Source of the DNA: Chrysochromulina tobinii | Taxonomy: Eukaryota > Haptophyta > Prymnesiales > Chrysochromulinaceae | Assembly (NCBI GenBank): GCA_001275005.1 | Contig: JWZX01000968.1 | Coordinates: 1 to 16,244, forward strand | Direction of reading: 5' to 3' | DNA length: 16,244 nucleotides | Part shown: positions 1 through 7,096 of the stretch, piece by piece | Position numbering within the stretch: position 1 is the first letter of the stretch | Layout: every line of letters starts with the position of its first letter | Notes under the pieces: generated by a model | Database searches by the model: none | What the model was told of the DNA's origin: nothing | The model's input: the letters and a program-made list of their open reading frames with translations, nothing else | Translations under genes and position numbers: made by a program

Positions 1-2836
1 TCCTCGCACGTGAGCCAGCCCGAGATCGAGTACGCGCTGCCGACGGCCCACACGAGCGGCAGCAGCGTGTACACTGCCGCGGCCGGAATCAGCGCATTGA
101 GCGCCGTCACGAGAAGCGCGAGCGACGCAGAGCCGAGGATGAAGGAAATCTCTCTACCTTTGGAATCCGAACTGCAGAGGATAACGAAAAAGCCTAAAAG
201 CCCGAAGCCTGCGGCGGCGAAGCAAATGAGCGCCCCGATTTCGGAGACCAGCTGCGGCATTCCAAGCTGCAGCGCGAGCGGCAAGGCGATCACGAATGGG
301 CTGCAGAACGCCACTAGCAAACAGAATGGTGCCTCGTCTGGCATCGCCACCATGTAGATCAACATCATCATGCCCGTCGCCACGAGCGACAGGGCGTGAG
401 CGGCCGTCACGCCCGGTGGTGCCGAGTAGGGCGGGGCCATAGGGGGAAGAGGAGGAGCGGGAGGAGAGGGAGGGGGGCTCGGAGAGAGCGCCCATACCGC
501 AGGCGGGGCCACGGTGACAACTCCCTCCAAGAGCGCCAGCCCCATCATTGCCGAGCTCACCCACGCCACGACGATGTGCGGCTTGCCGGCGCTCAGCCAA
601 AACGCCATCGACAAGTGCACCAACGCCGTCGCTGCGCACGCAAACCAAAGAGCGTCAAACAGCCCGCCCGGCATCGCCTCCACCCAAGGCAGCACGGCGA
701 GCGGCAGCGTCACCACCGATCCCACAATGGCCAGGAACTGACCAAAAAAGGAGCGTACGCCTGCACTCCCGACGCGCTCCTTTTCGCACGCGAGCCAGCC
801 CGAGATCGCGAATCCGCTGCAAACGGCCCACACGAGGGGAAGCAGCGTGTACACTGCCGCGGCCGGAAGCAGCGCATTGAGCGCCGTCACGAGAAGCGCG
901 AGCGACGCAGAGCCGAATATGAAGGAATTCTCACGATGTGAGGAATATGCACTGCAGAGATCACCGAAACAGCCAAAAAGCCCGATGCCTGCGGCGGCGA
1001 TGCAAACGACCACCTCGACGTCGAAGATCCATCTCGGCATTCCAAGCTGCAGCGCAAGCGGAAAGGCGAGAACGAACGGGCTGCAGATCATCACGAACTT
1101 GTCGCATGGTGAGGGCCCGTCTGGCTTTGCCACAAGGAAGATGAAACACATCATCCCCGTCGCCGCGAGCGCCAGGGCGTGAGCGGCCGTCACGCCCGGT
1201 GGCGCCGAGTAGGGCGGGGCCGAAGGAGGAAGAGGAGGAGCGGGAGGAGAGGGAGGGGGGCTCGGAGAGAGCGCCCATACCGCAGGCGGGGCCACGGTGA
1301 CGACTCCCTGCAAGAGCGCCAGCCCCATCACCGCAGAGCTCACCCACGCCACGACGATGTGCGGCTTGCCGTCGCTCAGCCAAAACGCCATCGACAAGTG
1401 CACCAACGCCATCGCTGCGCACGCAAACCAGAGAGCGTCGAACAGCCCGCCCGGCATCGCCTCCACCCAAGGCAGCACGGCGAGCGGCAGCGTCACCATC
1501 GACCGCACCACGGTCAGGGTCAAACCGAAGAAGCGTTCACATGAAGACGCGACGCGCTCATCCTCGCACGCGAGCCAGCCCGAGATCGCAAACCCGCTTC
1601 CGACGGCCCACACGAGCGGCAGCAGCGTGTACACTGCTGCGGCCGGAACCAGCGCATTGAGCGCCGTCACGAGAAGCGCGAGCGACGCAGAGCCGAGGAT
1701 GAAGGAATGCTTACGTTGTGAGGAATGTCGACTGCAGAGCATTTCGAAAAATTCGTAAAGAACGTAGCCTGCGACGGCGATGCACACGACCACATCGATG
1801 TCGAAGATCCACTCCGGCATTCCAAGCTGCAGCGCAAGCGGCAAGGCGAGCAGCACAACCACCAAATCAAACACCAACCACCAACAGAATGATGCCCCCG
1901 TTGACCTGTCTGGACTAATCGCAATGTAGATCAGAAATATCATGCCCGTCGCCGCGAGCGCCAGGGCGTGAGCGGCCGTCACGCCCGGTGGCGCCGAGTA
2001 GGGCGGGGCCGAAGGAGGAAGAGGAGGAGCGGGAGGAGAGGGAGGGGGGCTCGGAGAGAGCGCCCATATCGCAGGCGGGGCCACGATAGCGACCCCCTGC
2101 AAGAGCGCCAGCCCCATCACCGCCGAACTCACCCACGCCACGACGATGTGCGGCTTGCCGGCGCTCAGCCAAAACGCCATCGACAAGTGCACCAACGCCA
2201 TCGCTGCGCACGCAAACCAAAGAGCGTCGAACAGCTCGCCCGGCATCGCCTCCACCCAAGGCAGCACGGCGAGCGGCAGCGTCACCACCGATCCCACAAT
2301 GGCCAGGAACTGACCAAAAAAGGAGCGTGCGCATGCACTCCCGACGCCCTCCTTTTCGCACGCGAGCCAGCCCGAGATCGCGAATCCGCTGCAAACGGCC
2401 CATACGAGGGGAAGCAGCGTGTACACTGCCGCGGCCGGAAGCAGCGCATTGAGCGCCGTCAAGAGAAGCGCGAGCGACGCAGAGCCGAATATGAAGGAAT
2501 TCTCACTTATGCTGGAATCTCGACTGCAGAGGATAACGAAAAAGCCGTAAAGACCAAAGCCTGCGGCGGCGATGCAAATGACCACATCGATGTCGAAGAT
2601 CCACCCCGGCATTCCAAGCTGCAGCGCGAGCGGCAAGGCGAGCACGAACGGGCCGCAGATCACCACGAACTTGCCATACCAGTTTTCATACAAGCAAAGC
2701 CATACAAGTTGCCATACAAGTGAGGGTGATGACTCGTATGTCCCTGCCACAAAGAAGATGAGACACATCATCCCCGTCGCCGCGAGCGCCAGGGCGTGAG
2801 CGGCCGTCACGCCCGGTGGTGCCGAGTAGGAAGGGG
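1..2836 (-). repeat. Tandem coding repeat, 780-828 bp units, A-B-A-B order
   Basis: In protein order the units are about 2836-2009 (828 bp), 2008-1220 (789 bp), 1219-437 (783 bp) and 436-1 (partial). All length differences keep the frame. At 1 and 1561 the copies share one version of the segment around the conserved GCACGYGAGCCAGCCCGAG; at about 781 and 2352 they share another (CTGCAAACGG, GAGGGGAAGC, and an upstream CCAGGAACTGACCAAAAAAG). The history is therefore best read as a duplicated pair of about 1.57 kb. Lengths change in only a few loops; the rest is almost identical. Confidence 0.92.
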
Positions 2837-3239
2837 CCAAAGGAGGGGTAAGATAAGTTGACGACCGAGAGCCGCAATCAGTGCAGTCCGTGCCGAGGCT
2901 GCAGAGTGAATACTCGGCTCCGGGGCCGCCATCGTCGCAGAAGCCATCTGATGTACCATAGACGCACGCCTCCGTGCATCCACCGCCCGAACTGCTCCAG
3001 TACCTGCATCGGAAAGGAGGGGCGACGGCTGTGAGGGATGGGCGAGGGGCTCCGGCTCGTGGCCGAGCACGTGTGCGGCCGGGCGGGACATGGCGGCGCG
3101 CGCGCGCAGACCTCCGGCCCGTCTCAGGATGTGACTCTTGCGTCAAGTGTTGTGGGCCTGAGAACGTTCCGAACAGCGCAGCTGCTGCGAGAAACGGCCA
3201 GAGCGGCATCTGCAGGCATCGGGATGTGGACGCTAGCAT
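1..3239 (-). CDS. Secreted-start, Cys-rich, tandem-repeat polytopic membrane protein (3' end beyond the window)
   Basis: The frame stays open from a stop at 3294-3296 to the left edge, about 1,079 codons, and no stop occurs in the repeats. ATGs are at 3239 and 3209; the second gives a compact signal peptide (MPLWPFLAAAALFGTF). An Arg/Pro-rich stretch follows, possibly an intron (3004-3111). Next comes a six-Cys module (2978-2865) with CDDGG and GTDCTDCG motifs, resembling the Notch/LNR-like modules of algal surface proteins. After it come units of 260-276 residues, each starting with a Pro-rich linker and PPGVTAAHAL and carrying about eight hydrophobic segments by eye (for example LALPLALQLGM, AAAVYTLLPLVWAV, VTLPLAVLPWVEAMPG). 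Three full units and part of a fourth are visible. The signal peptide and Cys module imply an extracellular N-terminus. An even helix number would place every Pro linker on the same side; this is inferred. I do not recognise the membrane unit; transporter, channel or receptor cannot be told apart. Alternative reading frames in this DNA are Arg-rich shadows. Confidence 0.82.
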   Translation of the reverse strand, partial: MLASTSRCLQMPLWPFLAAAALFGTFSGPQHLTQESHPETGRRSARARRHVPPGRTRARPRAGAPRPSLTAVAPPFRCRYWSSSGGGCTEACVYGTSDGFCDDGGPGAEYSLCSLGTDCTDCGSRSSTYLTPPLAPSYSAPPGVTAAHALALAATGMMCLIFFVAGTYESSPSLVWQLVWLCLYENWYGKFVVICGPFVLALPLALQLGMPGWIFDIDVVICIAAAGFGLYGFFVILCSRDSSISENSFIFGSASLALLLTALNALLPAAAVYTLLPLVWAVCSGFAISGWLACEKEGVGSACARSFFGQFLAIVGSVVTLPLAVLPWVEAMPGELFDALWFACAAMALVHLSMAFWLSAGKPHIVVAWVSSAVMGLALLQGVAIVAPPAIWALSPSPPPSPPAPPLPPSAPPYSAPPGVTAAHALALAATGMIFLIYIAISPDRSTGASFCWWLVFDLVVVLLALPLALQLGMPEWIFDIDVVVCIAVAGYVLYEFFEMLCSRHSSQRKHSFILGSASLALLVTALNALVPAAAVYTLLPLVWAVGSGFAISGWLACEDERVASSCERFFGLTLTVVRSMVTLPLAVLPWVEAMPGGLFDALWFACAAMALVHLSMAFWLSDGKPHIVVAWVSSAVMGLALLQGVVTVAPPAVWALSPSPPPSPPAPPLPPSAPPYSAPPGVTAAHALALAATGMMCFIFLVAKPDGPSPCDKFVMICSPFVLAFPLALQLGMPRWIFDVEVVVCIAAAGIGLFGCFGDLCSAYSSHRENSFIFGSASLALLVTALNALLPAAAVYTLLPLVWAVCSGFAISGWLACEKERVGSAGVRSFFGQFLAIVGSVVTLPLAVLPWVEAMPGGLFDALWFACAATALVHLSMAFWLSAGKPHIVVAWVSSAMMGLALLEGVVTVAPPAVWALSPSPPPSPPAPPLPPMAPPYSAPPGVTAAHALSLVATGMMMLIYMVAMPDEAPFCLLVAFCSPFVIALPLALQLGMPQLVSEIGALICFAAAGFGLLGFFVILCSSDSKGREISFILGSASLALLVTALNALIPAAAVYTLLPLVWAVGSAYSISGWLTCE
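2699..2722 (+). repeat. 12-bp micro-duplication inside a variable loop
   Basis: GCCATACAAGT occurs twice in a row with a 12-bp period (2699-2710, 2711-2722), and a related TTGCCATACC lies at 2671. This lies in the most N-terminal membrane unit, in the loop after its first hydrophobic segment, and explains part of the extra length of this 828-bp unit. The insertion keeps the frame and adds Trp/Leu/Val-rich residues. Confidence 0.8.
2865..2978 (-). other. Six-cysteine LNR-like module (domain)
   Basis: This segment of the repeat membrane protein has six cysteines in about 36 residues with spacing C-x3-C-x8-C-x11-C-x5-C-x2-C, and contains DGFCDDGGPGAEYS and GTDCTDCGSR. The acidic CDDGG and DCxDCG pattern resembles Ca2+-binding LNR (Lin-12/Notch repeat) modules, which are commonly coupled to Pro-rich linkers in algal surface proteins. 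A Pro-containing linker (LTPPLAP) follows directly and leads into the first membrane unit. The binding function is inferred from family resemblance only. Confidence 0.7.
3004..3111 (-). other. Possible 108-bp in-frame intron between signal peptide and Cys module
   Basis: On the minus strand a GT donor (GGAG|GTCTGC) at 3111 and an AG acceptor (CCGATGCAG|GTAC) ending at 3004 enclose 108 bp with a pyrimidine-rich 3' half. The length is a multiple of three, so both spliced and unspliced forms stay open. Splicing would delete 36 mainly Arg/Pro/Ala residues and one unpaired Cys, which leaves an even number of cysteines. The donor is not a strong consensus, so this is only a candidate. Confidence 0.35.
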
Positions 3240-3296
3240 CAAAATTGTTTTTCGCGGCACAGAAGTCCACCAAGTTTGCGCGTTTGGTTTCGTCTA

Positions 3297-4223
3297 CCGG
3301 TACCGGTCACGAGGCGATATTTCCGCCTAGTCGAGGCTCTTGGGACTTGGCGCCCTGTGGAAGACATGTAAACTACCACGCATCGACGCGTGGGCCGTTG
3401 CTTCCTCGACCCGAGAGAATGCAGAATCGGGGGGTTCTCATGGTGCAACCTGACTGAGAAAGACGACTCTGATTACTTTGGCGACTACGACTTTGATGGT
3501 TCCATGTGGATAGGGCGACTTGGACGTCGGGTATCCGGGAGGAACTTCACCAGCCTGTGGGGCCGGCCTGCAATCCTCCTTCTCCGTGTCACTCGCGGCC
3601 GGTCGGCTCGTCACGACGCCGTTTCAAAAACTTCAGGGGGAGCCGGGACACACGGGACACACGGGACACACGGATCACGCAGATGAACCTCACAACCAAA
3701 CCGACTCACCGTACACTTCTTCCCGGTCGCGGTTGTGCCGTAATATGTTGCTCAAAAACCATAGCGAACTTTTACGGCGGAATGCGTGCGCGCGGCCGCC
3801 CCGCCCCGGCCCCCCCGGCCCCGCGGGCCCGTGCCGTTGCGGCTCGGCTGCGGCGTGTGCTGAGGGTACCGCGCACCGCGGCAATAGCCGTATTGCGACA
3901 CACCGACACCGCTCGGACACTCGCAACTGAGACGCACCTTATCCGTTCTGTGTAACTGCCAACAAGTGCGCGATCCCTCCAGTTGCCACTGCGGAACGGA
4001 CATTTTCCATTTTGCGGCTTGCCGACTTTTCTGGATTCTCGGTACATCTCATGCACTTCGCCTGTCACACCTACAGGCGGATGGCGGCGCCATGCAACTG
4101 CAAACACGCGCGTCCAGCGAAGCCGGAACCCTGCCGACGATCGTGAATCCCATCCCCGACGCACACCCATGTCGCGAGGGTGAGGGGAGCACAATCATGG
4201 TGCATGGCTCAGGAGCGGTTGTA
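3297..4223. other. Gene-free stretch (intergenic)
   Basis: This lies between the start of the repeat membrane protein gene and the 3' end of the F-box gene, both on the minus strand. Open frames here are short, overlap on both strands and are Arg/Pro-rich; none looks like a protein. It holds a 9-bp minisatellite (3644-3673), a GC-rich block with a NotI site (about 3790-3835) and the duplicated ACCGGT/ACCGGTCACG near 3296-3312. The part next to 3240 should contain the promoter and 5' UTR of the membrane protein gene, but I can name no motif. Confidence 0.6.
3644..3673 (+). repeat. 9-bp minisatellite (CGGGACACA)
   Basis: Three perfect tandem copies of CGGGACACA run from 3644 to 3670, with a further CGG at 3671-3673. 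The tract lies in intergenic DNA. Confidence 0.9.
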
Positions 4224-5183
4224 TCAAGACACCAAGTTGCCGCCCCGCAGCTGGAACGGGCACATCGCCGGGAGGATGTCTGACTTGGGACCAGCGGCCA
4301 CGACCCGCACAAGCGCATTCGGGAAGCGACGCGACAGTTCCTCAACGAAGGAGCGATGCAGCCAACGGCCTCCGGAGTTTTCGTTGACCGCATTCTCAAT
4401 CACAAGCCTCTGGAGTCGCGGGTAGCGCAAGCCGCCAAAGGGCGAGTGTGCCATCATGGCCGGCCACGGAAAGCCGCTCCACGAAGACGTCTTTATAGTG
4501 AGCTCCTCCAGCGCTGGCAAGTGGCTCGGAAGCCAGAGGGGAGTAAACCCCTCAAAGAAGAGACTCATGGTCCGCAGGCGAGGGTGGCCATCCAGGGCTT
4601 CCAGGCCTTTCTTGACTGCCGAGCCCAACGTCAGCGACAGGTGCTCGAGGCCCGGCGCCAGCGCGATGGCTTTGATCGTGCTCTCGGTCACCCTCATCTC
4701 CTTGCATCTAGAGTGCAGGGGCGTCAAGTCCTGCCTAAAGCCGCGGAGGCGCGGGCCGAGGCCATTGACGAGCGCCTTAACTCCATTCGACGACACGCTC
4801 TGGCAGCCGCTCAGGTCAATCCGCTGCATGCTCGGCAGAAGCGGAGGGCGACCCGATGCCAGAAGCCGAAGGAAATTGTCATCGACCCACTGCACGTCGT
4901 GAGCGTCCAGCGCGGTAGCGCGAGAAAAGGCTCCCAGGCGCTCCGTCAGATGCGTGTCCGCTAAATGCTTGAAGCCATCAAGCAGCAGGGTTCCAGCAAA
5001 CGAGTTAGCAACGTATCGCCGCCACGCTTTGCAAACTCCGGAGCAAGCAAAGATGGCTGGTGGGCATGTGAAGATGTGGTCCCACAGTATGGCACTAGTG
5101 TCAGCGTCAAGCGAGAAAAGGGCTTCGACCTCGTGAGTCGTCTGGGCGATGTCGACGAAGTTCGAGCGCTTGCGTCGTGGCAT
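4224..5183 (-). CDS. F-box / leucine-rich-repeat protein
   Basis: From the ATG at 5183 this encodes 319 residues beginning MPRRKRSNFVDIAQ. The frame is open a further 46 codons upstream, but that part starts with a non-ATG codon or an ATG at 5309 and is low in complexity, so the shorter start is preferred. An F-box-like helix region lies at about residues 28-60 (ILWDHIFTCPPAIFACSGVCKAW, broken here as ILWDHIF and VCKAWRRYVANSF). Leucine-rich repeats of the AMN1/RNI type follow: MQRIDLSGCQSVSSNGVKAL, LEHLSLTLGSAVKKGLEAL, LRTMSLFF, LEELTIKTSSW and LQRLVIENAV. Such proteins usually act as substrate receptors in SCF ubiquitin ligases, with the F-box binding Skp1 and the LRRs the target. No intron is needed. 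The substrate cannot be told from the sequence. Confidence 0.78.
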   Translation of the reverse strand: MPRRKRSNFVDIAQTTHEVEALFSLDADTSAILWDHIFTCPPAIFACSGVCKAWRRYVANSFAGTLLLDGFKHLADTHLTERLGAFSRATALDAHDVQWVDDNFLRLLASGRPPLLPSMQRIDLSGCQSVSSNGVKALVNGLGPRLRGFRQDLTPLHSRCKEMRVTESTIKAIALAPGLEHLSLTLGSAVKKGLEALDGHPRLRTMSLFFEGFTPLWLPSHLPALEELTIKTSSWSGFPWPAMMAHSPFGGLRYPRLQRLVIENAVNENSGGRWLHRSFVEELSRRFPNALVRVVAAGPKSDILPAMCPFQLRGGNLVS

Positions 5184-5537
5184 GTGTGAGACGGGCGAGC
5201 GATGAGCGAGCGAAGCGAAGCGCCGCGCCCTCCTCGGCCCCTGGATTCCTGGCCTCTCGCAAAGCCGCGTGTGAACATAAGTTAGCGGAAAGAGACAATG
5301 TTTTTGCATGCCGACCCGCAAAGCTGGCGTGACCTGACCGGTGGTCTCCCCCGTCCCCGGTGTGTGGCTTGTGCGTTCGTGAGCGCAGCAGAAAAACGAG
5401 CCCTAAACGAGCCCGTCTCGCGACCCTTACTGGCCGTCCGCACCAGCGGCGCCTCGGCGGCCTCGAGCCTCTTGCGGCCCTCCTCATCAAGGTGCGCCTC
5501 CGCGCCGCTCACATCGATGCCAATACATACCAACGAG
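5184..5537 (-). other. Intergenic stretch with a coding-like minus-strand island
   Basis: This lies between the 5' end of the F-box gene and the proposed stop of the two-exon gene. On the minus strand about 5405-5530 reads IGIDVSGAEAHLDEE, GRKRLEAAEAPLVRTASKG, which looks like protein, and a GTATGT donor-like motif precedes it. I found no clean acceptor that joins it to either neighbour. It could be a lost exon, an alternative 3' exon or chance. Confidence 0.35.
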
Positions 5538-7008
5538 TTAAGCGTCGTCGATTGCCCGTTGGAGTACGTCGAGGTTAATGTCGAGCTCATCGGGGCCGTC
5601 CTTGCCTATAATTGAGCAAGAGCGTACCCGAGTTGCCACTCTGCCAGTTGATTCAGCTGGCTCGGCTGCTTCCGATTGTGTTGGGCGTCGCCACGATCGC
5701 GAGGTGGTTGACGACGATCTGCGTGTCCACCGGCACAATGCCGAGGCGCGGCGCCGAGCGATGATCCACACCAGCAGCCACACGCTGCACGGGCTGCAGT
5801 GCGCCCTTACTGCCGTGATGACGCCATCGATCCTCTTGATCGTGCATCCTCATCGCACCGAGCTGCCGCTGCATCCTGCGCCATTCCTCAATGCGCCGCC
5901 GCGTGCCGTCGCGCAGCTGCTTGTGCCGGTGCAAGTCCTCTTCGTCCTTAGTCCGGATGATACCCGTCCACTTGGCACCATTCGCAACGCGTGTCAGATC
6001 CAGCTTCTGGCTCGGCTCCAGATTGAGTTTGGCAATGGCGCGTGGTGGCGAGATCCTCGAGCTCAACGAGATGCCTGAGTGGCCTGAGTGGCGGGGCAGT
6101 GGGTAGCACACCTCACCCGACTCGACGGGCGAGGGCGGCCCGGACGCTCCGAGCTGCTTCTTCGCGCTCGCATGGGCCTCATCATGGGCGCCCTCGAGCG
6201 CACGCGCAGGGAGCAGACGGCTGCGAGCATGCGTAAAGCTTGGCCAGCTAGGGTGCTTGGAGTCAGTACTGGGGCTCGTGCAGGGCACTGGGCATGGCGT
6301 GAACCATACGATCCCCAGAGGAGTGACCTCATCATGCTCAGCCGGTGGAACTGATCCAGCTAGAGTCTCAACTCCCCCGTAGTACGGTACTGATCGACCC
6401 AGGGCTTCTTGGTCGATGGTGAGGTCCTCGGCAGACAAAGAAGCGTCTGCTGTTGTCCAAGTGTGAGGAGCTGTCCTCGATGGCGGCATCATATGCCGAC
6501 GGTGCTTCGTGGGTGCACGGCGGTGGTTCGAGGGCGCGCGCAAGTGCTCATGAATCACAGGTCTGGGTGCGGACGCTGGCCGCCGCAGAGCTCGCATCGC
6601 CGTTGTGTCCATGGCCTCTCTGAGCGCCTGTCTGCTTGACTCGGAAAAGGCGTGGCCAGTGGCACCAGAAACTACGTTGTGGGCTATCCTTTGCACCAAT
6701 GCCGGCTGCGACGATGAGATCTCGCCATGACTCGCATCAAATTGCGACCGACTCTGTGATTGTTTCTCGAGCACAGTGTAGAAGCTCTTTGTTCTTGTTC
6801 TGACAACATTTTGGCCTGGGCTCAACACGCCATCGGGAACGCGCAGTGGCGGGCGCGAGAAGCGTAGCTTCAGCGGCTCTGAGGCGCCTGTCCACTCATT
6901 TTTGTAGTGCACATAGTGCTGCATGTCTATCTTGTCTCGCTTTCCGCATGGGCGGACTGCGCACCTGTCAGTTTTAACGTCAGATTCCCCTCCTGTTTCA
7001 CTTGGCAT
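5538..7008 (-). CDS. Two-exon protein of unknown function, rich in disordered sequence
   Basis: Exon 1 runs from the ATG at 7008 to 5811 and exon 2 from 5605 to the TAA at 5538, giving 421 residues. Without splicing, the frame runs on to 5653 and the tail loses its charged, helical character. I do not recognise the protein. The N-terminal part (residues 1-90) is basic and polar, with HYVHYKNEWTGASEPLKLRF and LRVPDG. The middle is Ser/Pro/Arg-rich and probably disordered. A C-terminal helix-forming stretch has WTGIIRTKDEEDLHRHKQLR and RRIEEWRRMQRQL. The spliced end is acidic: DGPDELDINLDVLQRAIDDA. It is divergently transcribed from the coiled-coil gene at 7089 with 80 bp between the start codons, so a shared promoter is likely. 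Confidence 0.6.
5606..5810 (-). other. Intron, 205 bp, phase 1
   Basis: The donor GGCA|GTAAGGGC at 5810 is close to consensus. The acceptor CTCTTGCTCAATTATAG at 5606 has a pyrimidine-rich tract. Both sides are phase 1, and joining them gives a Ser codon and a short, acidic, well-formed C-terminus ending in TAA at 5538. The unspliced frame reads to 5653 instead. No other acceptor tested here gave an open frame longer than a few codons. Confidence 0.6.
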
Positions 7009-7096
7009 GCATCAGACGAAGAGCCAATTTGAAGGCTACAGCGGGAGAATAGCATCTTAAGAAAGCAACCGCCGCTCTACATTTCCTGATGCATGC
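7005..7096. promoter_or_regulatory. Divergent promoter region flanked by an 11-bp perfect inverted repeat containing both start codons
   Basis: GCATGCATCAG (7005-7015) and CTGATGCATGC (7086-7096) are exact reverse complements, 70 bp apart. The left arm contains the start codon of the minus-strand gene (7008-7006) and the right arm that of the plus-strand gene (7089-7091). On the minus strand an earlier overlapping ATG gives only a four-codon frame (M-H-A-K-stop). The intervening 70 bp must hold both 5' UTRs and core promoters; no TATA-like box is clear. The repeat could be a paired regulatory site or chance symmetry. Confidence 0.6.

Noticed and set aside
154-2403. Arg-rich open frames (minus 154-648, 961-1470, 1915-2403; plus 396-941, 1179-1544, 1968-2723)
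   Set aside because: They overlap the long minus-strand frame in other phases, have no features other than Arg/Ala/Gly bias, and break at unit boundaries, whereas the chosen frame stays open through all units and is hydrophobic in regular blocks.
1-2836. Direct repeats as a CRISPR array or satellite
   Set aside because: Units are ~780 bp, keep an open coding frame and differ mostly in loops, unlike CRISPR repeats/spacers or non-coding satellite DNA.
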